Shown: positions 1 through 5,913, counted from the first letter of the stretch. The stretch: DNA of 10,023 nucleotides from DASZMJ01 sp035551935 (GCA_035551935.1 DASZMJ010000329.1:1-10023), one strand, 5' to 3'. Numbers and translations are program-made. Notes: generated by a model from the sequence alone, not told the origin.

Positions 1-35
1 AGGGGCAGCGCCTGCCGCAGGTCTTTGGGGGTCAT
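1..35 (-). CDS. Start of an unidentified gene, cut by the window edge
   Basis: Only the first eleven codons are inside the window, reading MTPKDLRQALP from an ATG at 35 down to 33. The case for a real start rests on the upstream signals. A GGAGG Shine-Dalgarno sits 6 bases before the ATG on the minus strand, and a sigma70-like promoter lies about 60 bases further up (123 to 96). The fragment is too short to assign to a family. An open frame (259 to 32) ends in a TGA overlapping this ATG, but its composition is not protein-like, so I do not treat it as an upstream gene. Confidence 0.55.
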   Translation of the reverse strand, partial: MTPKDLRQALP

Positions 36-52
36 CGACAGCCTCCCTGTCG
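36..52 (-). promoter_or_regulatory. Shine-Dalgarno displayed in a hairpin loop
   Basis: On the minus strand this reads CGACAG-GGAGG-CTGTCG and is followed at once by the ATG at 35. The two 6-base arms are perfectly complementary, and the five loop bases are exactly the Shine-Dalgarno core GGAGG. The stem abuts the start codon. Such a hairpin could expose the ribosome site in the loop, or hide the start region when stable. That the RNA folds this way, and any effect on translation, is inference. Confidence 0.5.
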
Positions 53-95
53 GCTGGGAATCGGATCCGTCGGGCTCCGTGGCCCACCCAGCTTA

Positions 96-123
96 TCTAT
101 ACCCCCATGCGGAGTCTGATCAA
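96..123 (-). promoter_or_regulatory. Promoter for the left-edge gene
   Basis: On the minus strand a -35 box TTGATC (123 to 118) and a -10 box TATAGA (101 to 96) are separated by 16 bases. Transcription would start near 89 and give a leader of roughly 55 bases ending in the Shine-Dalgarno hairpin. The boxes stand out because the surrounding genome is so GC-rich. Assignment is by consensus match only. Confidence 0.5.
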
Positions 124-393
124 GTCCCTTGCGCTGTACTACTAAGCTCCATCGCCTATTCGCGAAGCCGAGCAATGCCCCCCCTTTAGCTCTATTGAAG
201 AAATCCGAATCTGAAGTCGTCAAGGCTCGCCTCAAACTGTCTCGATATCGGAGGATCACCTCCTATCACTTCGCCCTCGAGAGGAAATACCGTCAAGCCG
301 CCTCCCGCCCCTGGCTCCCCGTCGCCCCCGACCCGCCCGAGCCGAAGTGACCCGTCTGTAACGTGGAATTCGAGGATTTCGTGAGAAGCGGGC
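124..393. other. Gene-poor stretch, less GC-rich than the rest
   Basis: I see no gene here that I would defend. From about 95 to 290 the DNA is visibly less GC-rich than the coding regions. A plus-strand open frame (129-350, TTG start, 73 codons) has no recognisable motif, no Shine-Dalgarno and a proline-rich end, so it may be noise or the remnant of something older. Bases 253-264 read GGATCACCTCCT, the same as the conserved 3' end of 16S rRNA, but nothing around them resembles 16S. The drop in GC could mean transferred or decayed DNA, or simply a relaxed intergenic region. Confidence 0.45.
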
Positions 394-545
394 GGGTGGC
401 TGGGGTCGTCTCGACCCCGGCCGGCATTCAGAACGCTTGAGACTGGATTGCCTGGAAGACTCGCCCTTGGTAGGGCGGGCACCGTCCGCCGATCCCCAGA
501 CGCTGCAAGGGAATCGGGCTGGGGTCGAGACGACCCCAGCCACCC
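394..545. repeat. REPIN-like element: two hairpins in inverted orientation
   Basis: Arms 394-418 and 521-545 are perfect 25-base inverted copies separated by 102 bases. Each arm contains its own short hairpin, GGGGTCG-TCT-CGACCCC (left) and GGGGTCG-AGA-CGACCCC (right). The arms extend imperfectly inward (ATTC near 427 against GAAT near 511). The interior holds a third imperfect palindrome, GGCGGGCACCGTCCGCC (474-490). An outer pair, GGAATTCG (365-372) and CGAATTCC (549-556), lies just outside with unequal spacing. Two REP-like hairpins facing each other is the layout of REPINs and of small MITEs. The element has no coding capacity and lies wholly between genes. Copy number elsewhere in the genome is unknown. 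Confidence 0.7.
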
Positions 546-620
546 GTCCGAATTCCGGCAAGAATGGGGCGTGATCGTCGGCATCAAGTCGGCCGACCCG
601 ACCAGCATAACCGCCCGCGG

Positions 621-658
621 CCCGTCGCACAGCGCGAGTCGGACGTCGATGCGACGGG
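621..658 (-). terminator. Stem-loop just past the glycosyltransferase stop
   Basis: CCCGTCGCA (621-629) and TGCGACGGG (650-658) form a perfect 9-base stem around a 20-base loop, starting 3 bases beyond the stop codon of the minus-strand glycosyltransferase gene. No run of U follows on the minus strand, so if this ends transcription it is not a classical intrinsic terminator; it could instead protect the 3' end. Confidence 0.35.
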
Positions 659-661
659 GCG

Positions 662-1354
662 TCAGCGGACGACCGGATAGAACCGCGCCAGCTCGTCCGG
701 GTGGACGCCCCCGGCGGCCAGCGCGGTGAGGGCCCAGTTGCGGAGGGTCTGGCGGACGAGCCCGGCGCGCTTCCAGCGCCGGGCCGAGACGAGGATCCGG
801 TCCGGCAGGACGGCGAGCCGGCCGAGGCGGCGGAGTCGGGCGGCGAAGAGCACGTCGTCCATGAGTCGGGTCTCGGGGAAGCCGCCGACGAGGTCGAAGG
901 CGCGGCGGGTGGCGAAGATGCCCTGGTCGCCGTAGGGGAGGCCGAGCAGGCCGGCGCGGAGGTGGGCCGCGGAGTCGATGAGCCGGAACCGCGGGTCCGG
1001 GTCGTCGACGCGCATCCGGAAGCAGCCGCCGGGCACGCGCGGATTCGCTCGAAGGAAACGACGTAACGACGCGACGGCCCCCGATTCGAGCCGGCAGTCG
1101 GCGTGGAGGAAGAGCAAGACGTCTCCCGACGCCCGTCGCGCCCCCCGGTTCTGCTGGGCCCCGCGGCCCCGGGGGGAATCGATCACGACCGCGCCGGCCG
1201 TGGCCGCGAGCAAGGCCGTGCCGTCGGGGCTGGCAGCATCCGCGACGATCACGTCATCGGCACCCTGCTCGGCGAGCGCCCCGAGCGTCGTGATGATCGT
1301 GGTCGCCTCATTGAGCGTCGGGATGATGACCGAGACGCGAGGGCGCCGGCTCAT
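662..1354 (-). CDS. TIGR04283-family glycosyltransferase (family 2)
   Basis: This 230-residue protein is a small GT-A fold glycosyltransferase of family 2, predicted to be cytoplasmic and to use a nucleotide sugar. The N-terminal signature VSVIIPTLNEA (8-17) and the DASPDGT loop (39-46) bind the nucleotide. GRGAQQNRGA (63-72) and FLHADC (82-87, in the DxD position) follow, then YGDQGIF (141-147) and LMDDVLFAARLRRLG (164-178). The end SARRWKRAGLVRQTLRNW (190-207) is characteristic. These blocks, in this order, match the family named 'arsenosugar biosynthesis glycosyltransferase' (TIGR04283). That name comes from its genome context in other bacteria, and the real substrate here is unknown. The usual LMED reads LMDD, a conservative change. 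The ATG overlaps the stop of the upstream hydrolase gene by four bases (ATGA), so the two are probably translationally coupled. No arsenic methyltransferase or radical-SAM gene is in view. Confidence 0.88.
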   Translation of the reverse strand: MSRRPRVSVIIPTLNEATTIITTLGALAEQGADDVIVADAASPDGTALLAATAGAVVIDSPRGRGAQQNRGARRASGDVLLFLHADCRLESGAVASLRRFLRANPRVPGGCFRMRVDDPDPRFRLIDSAAHLRAGLLGLPYGDQGIFATRRAFDLVGGFPETRLMDDVLFAARLRRLGRLAVLPDRILVSARRWKRAGLVRQTLRNWALTALAAGGVHPDELARFYPVVR

Positions 1355-2676
1355 TCGATGGGGCCGAGGTCGTAGAGGTCGCGCGGGGTGTCGTGGAGGA
1401 CCTGCCGGAGGATGGAGGGCAGCTCGTCCTCCTCGTAGAAGCCCGACTCGACCAGTCGCGCCAGGGCCGAGGCCATCGACTTCTTGACGACCTGGAGCTT
1501 GCCGTAGGTCCATTCGGCATAATAGGCATCGCAGAGGAAGCCCGAGAACTTGGTCATCGGCGCGACCTGCATCCGCAGGCCGACGATCTTCTCGATCGTG
1601 CCGGGGAAGAAGTTGTGCCACCAGTAGCCCGAGGCGTAGACGTTCGGGAACTGCCGGCAGAGCACGGCGACTTCGTGAGAGAGGACGTCGGCGGCCATCA
1701 TCAGGTCGAAGCGGACGTTGCCGAAGTGGTGGAACGTGCGGGCCATCTCCGAGGTCCAGGTCTCCTGGAACCTCGGGATGCTCTTGCCGTCGCAGATGAA
1801 GTACTCGGCGCCAACCGCGATCTGGAGCGCCCTGGCATGGTCGTCGTGCCAGCCGAGGACGTGCCAGGTGACGAACCGGACCAGCTCGTCGACGTCGTTC
1901 TCGTCGATCTCCCGGCCGGCGGCGGCCCGGGCGAGGACCTCGCGGCTCCGGGCCTCGTCCGGCGGGCGAAACCGCTGCTCGATCGGCATGAAGGTGTTGG
2001 AGAATCGGACGCGGTCCACGATGGTCCGGTCGAGCCAGTCGCGCAAGCCCCGCGCCAGCCGCTCCGGCGAGGACGGCGGCTCGCCCAGGATGTCCGTCAG
2101 CGCCGCGAAATACTCGCCCTTCGTCGTCCGGCCGACGAAGAACGGCTCGAGGTCGGTGGCGACGCCGGGGCAGACGAGGTAATGGAGGTCGAGCATGAAG
2201 CGGGCGTCGTCGGCGATCGGCCCCGTTCCCGCGCCGCGGTTGCCCAGGCTGGTGACGACGGCCCGGATCTTGCAGCGCTCGCGGAGGACGCCCGCCACCC
2301 ACGACGGGTCGCGCCCGACGGCGGCCACCTTCGCGCACAAGTCTTCGTAATTTGATTCGTCAATATGATAATCGTGGAAGTCGTACAGGTCGCGGAGGAT
2401 GCGGTGCAGGCACCAGGCCATGGCGGTGTTGCGCATCCGCTTGAGATAGGGGATGGAGCGGCGGACGCGCTCCTCGGGGGACAGGGCGGGGTCGAGGTCG
2501 CCGGGGGGCATGCCGACGGCGCGGAGTTCGGTCTGGACCCAGTGATAGCCCATCAAGGCGGCGAGGTCCGGCGCCCCGGGCCGGTCGAGGCGGAGGTGGG
2601 TGTGGGGGTCGACGATCGGGGTCGCGTCGATGAGGCGCTCGATCCGCTGGGTCAGGGGGGGCTCGGTCGTGAACAT
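1351..2676 (-). CDS. Uronate-isomerase-like metal-dependent hydrolase
   Basis: The 441-residue product resembles the amidohydrolase superfamily, closest in layout to glucuronate isomerase (UxaC). The first strand carries DPHTHL (23-28) with the HxH metal ligands H25 and H27. A YHW motif follows at 44-46. The C-terminal part has FPNVYASGYWW (343-353) then KFSGFLCDAYYAEWTYGK (376-393). This parallels the WWF...FVGMLTDSRSF...YTRHEYF region of UxaC, which makes D383 the likely catalytic or metal Asp. True UxaC isomerises D-glucuronate to D-fructuronate. Several blocks differ here, so it may act on another sugar acid or be a hydrolase. I chose the ATG at 2676. An in-frame TTG at 2718 falls inside the predicted -10 box, upstream of the likely transcription start, and the stretch it would add (VATHPSPRSRCAP) looks non-coding. 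The Shine-Dalgarno is weak. The stop overlaps the glycosyltransferase start by four bases. The family call is firm; the substrate is not known. Confidence 0.8.
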   Translation of the reverse strand: MFTTEPPLTQRIERLIDATPIVDPHTHLRLDRPGAPDLAALMGYHWVQTELRAVGMPPGDLDPALSPEERVRRSIPYLKRMRNTAMAWCLHRILRDLYDFHDYHIDESNYEDLCAKVAAVGRDPSWVAGVLRERCKIRAVVTSLGNRGAGTGPIADDARFMLDLHYLVCPGVATDLEPFFVGRTTKGEYFAALTDILGEPPSSPERLARGLRDWLDRTIVDRVRFSNTFMPIEQRFRPPDEARSREVLARAAAGREIDENDVDELVRFVTWHVLGWHDDHARALQIAVGAEYFICDGKSIPRFQETWTSEMARTFHHFGNVRFDLMMAADVLSHEVAVLCRQFPNVYASGYWWHNFFPGTIEKIVGLRMQVAPMTKFSGFLCDAYYAEWTYGKLQVVKKSMASALARLVESGFYEEDELPSILRQVLHDTPRDLYDLGPIE

Positions 2677-2717
2677 CGGGGCGCAACGACTCCGGGGGGA
2701 CGGGTGGGTCGCGACCA

Positions 2718-2746
2718 ATCATCGGCGCTGGCCGGGTTGCTGTCAA
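2718..2746 (-). promoter_or_regulatory. Promoter for the hydrolase-glycosyltransferase pair
   Basis: On the minus strand a perfect -35 box TTGACA (2746 to 2741) and a -10 box GATGAT (2723 to 2718, four of six consensus bases) are 17 bases apart. Transcription would begin near 2711, about 35 bases before the ATG at 2676. This also argues against the in-frame TTG at 2718 as the start. Confidence 0.55.
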
Positions 2747-2781
2747 CGCGCGGGGGATGGGCGTCGGCCCGGTCCGACGGG

Positions 2782-2787
2782 TATAAT
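2782..2787 (+). promoter_or_regulatory. -10 box for the UVR-motif gene
   Basis: A perfect TATAAT stands alone in very GC-rich DNA, 47 bases before the ATG at 2835. No clear -35 box lies 16 to 18 bases upstream (the bases there are G-rich), so either the promoter depends on an activator or the match is fortuitous. Transcription from it would begin near 2794, which rules out the in-frame GTG at 2790. Confidence 0.4.
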
Positions 2788-2834
2788 CCGTGGGGGGCAT
2801 GGGTCCCCCGGGGCATCCGGGTCGGGAGCGGGCG

Positions 2835-3602
2835 ATGCGGCGCGACATCGATGATGCCCTCCAAGGCTGGCCGTACGAGCCGGGGCCCGGTGAGGTCGTG
2901 GCCCGCGAGGTCAAGGCGCGCGACGGCCGCCGGATCATCCAGGTCCGCGTCGAGCTCGGCCTGCTCCAGCTCGAGGTCGAGGACCGCCCCGACGGCAACC
3001 GGCCGCACGGCTTCGCCACCTACCTCGACTACCTCCGCCACCGCGCCGCCGGCCGCGGCCTGGCGACCGGCGCCAAGGCGCCGCCGTGGTCGATGTCGAA
3101 GGAGCAGTGCCACGAGGCCGACCGCGAGTTCGTCCAGTTCTATCACCGCCGCGTCGCCTGCCTGGCCCTCCAGCAGTACGACCGCGCCATCCGCGACGCC
3201 GACCACACGCTGGCCCTGATGGACTTCGTCCGCCGGCACGGCGGCGACCTGGAGTACATCGCCTCGCACGAGCGGTTCCGCGGCCTCGTCCTCTTCCACC
3301 GCACCCAGGCCGCGGCGCTGTCGGCCCTCGGGCGCCACCGGCCCGAGGAGGCCATCGACGCCGTCCGCGACGGCATCGAGCGGATCGCGGAGCACCGCCG
3401 CCGCTGGGACGACGAGAACGACGGCGAGGACGTGCCCAACGAGATCCTCCTCGACCAGCTCCGCCAGCTCGAGCGCGAGATCCGCTCGAACTTCGACGTC
3501 CAGAAGACCCTCCGCGAGCAGCTCGACGAGGCCGTCGCCCGCGAGGACTACGAGCGCGCCGCCCGGCTCCGCGACCAGATCCGCGCCCGGGGGCGACGGT
3601 AG
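2835..3602 (+). CDS. UVR-motif protein with TPR-like helical core
   Basis: The product has 255 residues. The C-terminus (about 222-252) is a UVR domain, LREQLDEAVAREDYERAARL plus RDQIR, the helical hairpin known from UvrB and UvrC. There it mediates UvrB-UvrC contact, and it also occurs in McsA and other proteins as a binding module. The middle (about 97-187) is two TPR-like helical pairs, with QFYHRRVACLALQQYDRAIR (101-120) and ALSALGRHRPEEAIDAVRDG (161-180). The N-terminus (20-70) contains LGLLQLEVEDRPDGNRPHG, a block I associate with planctomycete UVR-motif proteins of unknown role. There is no nuclease, helicase or ATPase motif, so it is not a repair enzyme itself; a scaffold role is inference. 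The ATG at 2835 has GGGAG 6 bases upstream (2824-2828). An acidic stretch, WDDENDGED (191-199), separates the TPR-like core from the UVR domain. Confidence 0.8.
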   Translation: MRRDIDDALQGWPYEPGPGEVVAREVKARDGRRIIQVRVELGLLQLEVEDRPDGNRPHGFATYLDYLRHRAAGRGLATGAKAPPWSMSKEQCHEADREFVQFYHRRVACLALQQYDRAIRDADHTLALMDFVRRHGGDLEYIASHERFRGLVLFHRTQAAALSALGRHRPEEAIDAVRDGIERIAEHRRRWDDENDGEDVPNEILLDQLRQLEREIRSNFDVQKTLREQLDEAVAREDYERAARLRDQIRARGRR

Positions 3603-3603
3603 A

Positions 3604-3624
3604 GGGCCCGCGCTTGTGCGGCCC
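3604..3624 (+). terminator. Imperfect hairpin after the UVR gene, over the next -35 box
   Basis: GGGCCCGC (3604-3611) pairs with GCGGCCC (3618-3624), with one bulged C, around a GCTTGT loop just after the UVR gene stop. No U-run follows. The loop contains most of the -35 box of the next promoter. Short GC stems are expected by chance here, so support is weak. Confidence 0.25.
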
Positions 3625-3642
3625 GTCCGCGGCACCTATACT
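3614..3642 (+). promoter_or_regulatory. Promoter for the HEAT-repeat gene
   Basis: A -35 box TTGTGC (3614-3619) and a -10 box TATACT (3637-3642) are separated by exactly 17 bases. Transcription would start near 3649, leaving about 40 bases to the GTG at 3690. The -35 resembles the TTGTGG in front of der. Confidence 0.5.
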
Positions 3643-3689
3643 GGGGGTAGGGGCGGGGGATCGAACCGGAGGGCGAGGGGGTTGGGCGC

Positions 3690-4709
3690 GTGAAGGACGA
3701 GGTGTCGGGCAACGGCGACGGGCAGTTGGTCGAGTCGGCGGACCTGCCGCCGGTCGAGACGCCGTCGGCCGAGTTCATCGTCAGGCTGTTCCTGATCCCG
3801 CTGGCGATCGTCGTGGTGCTGGTCGGCGGCTGGTGGCTGCTGGTCTGGTTCCCGTTCGGCAAGCTGCCCGGCGGCGAGCGCGACCCGCTCGAATACGTCC
3901 GGATCATCGGCTCGCGCAACGAGGCCCGCCGCTGGCGCGCCGCCTATGAGCTGGCCAGCCTGATCCAGACCGACGCCGATCTGGCCGAGGACCCGAAGTT
4001 GCTCGGGGCGCTCACCGAGCTGCTCGACACCGAGCTGGATCGGAAGAAGGACGGCGACCCGCAGGTCGAGCAGTACCTGGCCGGGGCGCTCGGGGCGTTT
4101 CATACCCGAGAGGCCGAGTCGCCCGGCGGCAAGAAGCTCGACCCGATCGCGACCCTGACCCGCGCCGCCGGCCCGGACCGGCCCGAGGAGGTCCGCCAGG
4201 CCGCCGCCGAGGCATTGGCGATCCAGGCGGCCCGCCGGCACGACACGCTCGAGGCCCCCGAGGCCGTCCGGGCGCTCGACCAGGCGAGCCAGGCCGGGGG
4301 CCCGGCCTTGCGCTGGAAGGCCGTCTACGCGCTCGGCTTCTTCGGCGGCGACGAGGCCCTCGAGGTCCTCCGCCGCCGGCTCGGGGCCGACGACCCGTAC
4401 GTCCGCGTCAACGCCGCCGTCCCCCTGGCGCGCCGGGGCGACCTGTCGTGCCTCCCCGTGGCCCGCGAGATGCTCTCGACGAAGGACCTCGACCAGGTCA
4501 TCCGGCTCGACAACCCCGCCGAGAAGCGCGCGACCATCGACTCGATCCAGGTCGGCGCCCTCCATTCCCTGGAGGAGTCGATCCGGCACCATCGCCCCGA
4601 GCTCGCCGAGCGGCTCCGGCCCGAGGTCGAGGCGCTCTCCCGATCCGGGACGGCCTCGATCCGCACGGCGGCGGGCGCGGTCCTGAAGAGCTTGCCGAAG
4701 GCCCGATGA
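3690..4709 (+). CDS. Membrane-anchored HEAT-repeat protein
   Basis: The product has 339 residues. An acidic, proline-containing N-terminal arm (1-28) is followed by one hydrophobic helix (about 30-54, FIVRLFLIPLAIVVVLVGGWW and on) and a long soluble helical domain. That domain has HEAT or PBS-lyase-like repeats. Clear ones are RWRAAYELASLI (81-92), VRQAAAEALAIQAAR (168-182), LRWKAVYALGFFGGDEALEV (207-226) and VRVNAAVPLARRGD (238-251), with a final one near 322-335 (ASIRTAAGAVLKSL). HEAT arrays bind proteins, and no catalytic motif is visible, so an anchored scaffold or adaptor is the likely type; its partner is unknown. The N-terminal arm is short, has no cleavable signal and precedes the helix, so orientation is uncertain. 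The start is GTG with GAGGGG (3675-3680) 9 bases upstream. Its own promoter is visible at 3614-3642, so it need not be co-transcribed with the UVR gene. Confidence 0.8.
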   Translation: MKDEVSGNGDGQLVESADLPPVETPSAEFIVRLFLIPLAIVVVLVGGWWLLVWFPFGKLPGGERDPLEYVRIIGSRNEARRWRAAYELASLIQTDADLAEDPKLLGALTELLDTELDRKKDGDPQVEQYLAGALGAFHTREAESPGGKKLDPIATLTRAAGPDRPEEVRQAAAEALAIQAARRHDTLEAPEAVRALDQASQAGGPALRWKAVYALGFFGGDEALEVLRRRLGADDPYVRVNAAVPLARRGDLSCLPVAREMLSTKDLDQVIRLDNPAEKRATIDSIQVGALHSLEESIRHHRPELAERLRPEVEALSRSGTASIRTAAGAVLKSLPKAR

Positions 4710-4710
4710 A

Positions 4711-4770
4711 GGTCGTGAGGTGCCGCACGCGAGGGGGGACTGCCCTCGTCGCGGCCGGCCCCTCACGACC
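4711..4770. terminator. Stem-loop between convergent genes, possible two-way terminator
   Basis: GGTCGTGAGG (4711-4720) pairs perfectly with CCTCACGACC (4761-4770). Inside it CGAGGG (4730-4735) pairs with CCCTCG (4743-4748). The left arm begins one base after the HEAT gene stop. The right arm contains the stop codon of the convergent membrane-protein gene. The position suggests termination or 3'-end protection in both directions. Neither side has a U-run, so intrinsic termination of the usual kind is unproven. Confidence 0.5.
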
Positions 4771-5323
4771 GGGCGAGCAGCACCATGCCGATCCACGCGA
4801 ACGGCCAGGTGGCGAGCACGGCGACGGCGACGTGGTGGGTCCACGACGGGCCGGGGCCCTCGGCGACGGCCCGGCGCGGGCCGGCGGCCCAGAGCAGCAG
4901 CGCCGTCACGAGCTGGGCGACGGCGATGACCCCCAGGGGCGTGTCGCCGAGGCGGAGCGGCACGGCCAGGAGGGTCAGGACGATACAATACGCCCCCATC
5001 ATGATCCAACCCTGCTCGGCCCGGGTGTACGTCGGCGGGCCCGGCCCGGCGACGGGCACGAACAGGGCCTCGGGGTCGCGGATGCGACGCCGAGGCGCCC
5101 TCGCGGGCCTCGAGGGCACGGCGCGGCGGTCCAGCAGCAGCAGGATCGGGCCGCTCATCGCCAGGCCGAACCAGAGGTAGACCAGGGCCGTCACGACGCC
5201 CGTCGGCACGCCCGCGGATGAGCGCCAGATCGCGCGAAAGAGTAAGGCGGCGAGGCCGTAGCCGACGACCAGGGCGGTCAGGTCGAGCACCCGGAGCGTC
5301 CGCCGCCGATCCGACTGTCCCAT
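4763..5323 (-). CDS. Multi-pass membrane protein A of a tandem pair
   Basis: The 186-residue protein is mostly hydrophobic, with about five likely membrane helices (roughly 13-31, 44-64, 103-122, 128-147 and 163-183). A basic proline/arginine segment (66-82, RRAVPSRPARAPRRR) lies between helices two and three and is probably cytoplasmic. There is no signal peptide, enzyme motif or conserved charged residue in a helix that would suggest a known transporter. Helix order and several landmarks (RR..LLD at the start, GPxLLLL then RR after helix two, AxxWPxxW in the last helix) match the gene upstream at 5358-5912, so the two look like diverged duplicates. The ATG at 5323 lies 34 bases after the stop of that gene, so they are probably one operon. 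The Shine-Dalgarno is weak. I do not recognise the family and cannot assign a function. Confidence 0.72.
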   Translation of the reverse strand: MGQSDRRRTLRVLDLTALVVGYGLAALLFRAIWRSSAGVPTGVVTALVYLWFGLAMSGPILLLLDRRAVPSRPARAPRRRIRDPEALFVPVAGPGPPTYTRAEQGWIMMGAYCIVLTLLAVPLRLGDTPLGVIAVAQLVTALLLWAAGPRRAVAEGPGPSWTHHVAVAVLATWPFAWIGMVLLARS

Positions 5324-5357
5324 GGTCGCGCGTGCCCGGCCTCGGTCGCCGGACCCC

Positions 5358-5912
5358 TCACCAGATGCCGCCGGAGTCTTCGAGCAGGAGCAGGCCGTAG
5401 CCCCACTGCAACGGCCAGGCCACGGCCAGGACCAGTCCGAGGCGGTTGGTCCAGGGGGTCGCGGCGATCGACTCGGCCTCGGCCTTCGAGATCGACACCC
5501 AGCGCCGCCAGGCGACGGCGAGGGCCACGACCGATGTGGCCGCGATGCCCATGGTCAATGCGGTCGAATACAGCTCGCCGGGCGGCGCGGTCGGCCCCTT
5601 GGGGGCGCGGAGCAAGGCTGTGAAGAGCCAGGGGAGGCCGAGGACGGCCCAGGTCGCGTCGCCGACCCGGGGATAGCCGGCCGCCCGGCGGACGAACCGC
5701 CGCGCGACGAACAGCGCCGGCCCCGCCGCCGTGACCGCGACCCCGGCGAACGCCCCCCAGACGAACGCCCAGCCCAGGCCCGTCAGGCGACCCGGGACGA
5801 CGCCGCTGAAGTGGACCGAGGCCACCGCGGCGCCGACGATCATGGCGGCGCCGTCGAGCAGCGTGAAGCCGCCCCGTCGCCCGCCCGCCGAAGTCGCGCC
5901 CGGATCGGTCAT
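5358..5912 (-). CDS. Multi-pass membrane protein B of a tandem pair
   Basis: The protein has 184 residues and about five likely membrane helices (17-37, 46-70, 84-101, 115-134 and 155-177), with no recognisable catalytic motif. It shares its layout with the following gene: a basic N-terminal GGRRGGFTLLD before helix one, GPALFVARRFVRR after helix two, and AVAWPLQWGYGLLLL in the last helix. Some differences stand out: it lacks the long basic loop of its partner, and it has a hydrophilic segment (137-155) before its final helix. The ATG at 5912 is separated from the AT-rich bases 5938-5946 by only about 25 bases. On the minus strand these contain TATTAT (5944 to 5939), a possible -10 box. No Shine-Dalgarno is visible. 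The gene faces away from der and may share a back-to-back promoter region with it. Function unknown. Confidence 0.72.
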   Translation of the reverse strand: MTDPGATSAGGRRGGFTLLDGAAMIVGAAVASVHFSGVVPGRLTGLGWAFVWGAFAGVAVTAAGPALFVARRFVRRAAGYPRVGDATWAVLGLPWLFTALLRAPKGPTAPPGELYSTALTMGIAATSVVALAVAWRRWVSISKAEAESIAATPWTNRLGLVLAVAWPLQWGYGLLLLEDSGGIW

Positions 5913-5913
5913 A

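Noticed and set aside
32..259. Minus-strand open frame whose stop overlaps the ATG of the left-edge gene
   Set aside because: The GTG start directly touches AGGAG with no spacing, the protein has no motif, and it runs through the predicted promoter of the next gene.
394..545. CRISPR array or insertion sequence
   Set aside because: There is a single inverted pair rather than direct repeats with spacers, and no transposase frame lies inside.
192..630. Overlapping open frames on both strands across the palindromic repeat
   Set aside because: They cross the inverted repeat, have arginine/proline-rich frame-shadow composition and no start signal.
1393..2355. Long plus-strand open frame antisense to the hydrolase gene
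   Set aside because: The opposite strand encodes a protein with HxH and uronate-isomerase-like motifs; the antisense product is the low-complexity sequence expected opposite GC-rich codons.
2652..3635. Long minus-strand open frame opposite the UVR-motif gene
   Set aside because: It spans the divergent promoter region and has no recognisable domain; the plus strand carries a clear UVR motif with a Shine-Dalgarno.
3636..5009. Minus-strand open frame of about 457 codons covering the HEAT gene
   Set aside because: It crosses the convergent stem-loop and overlaps two well-formed genes, and the product is compositionally biased without motifs.
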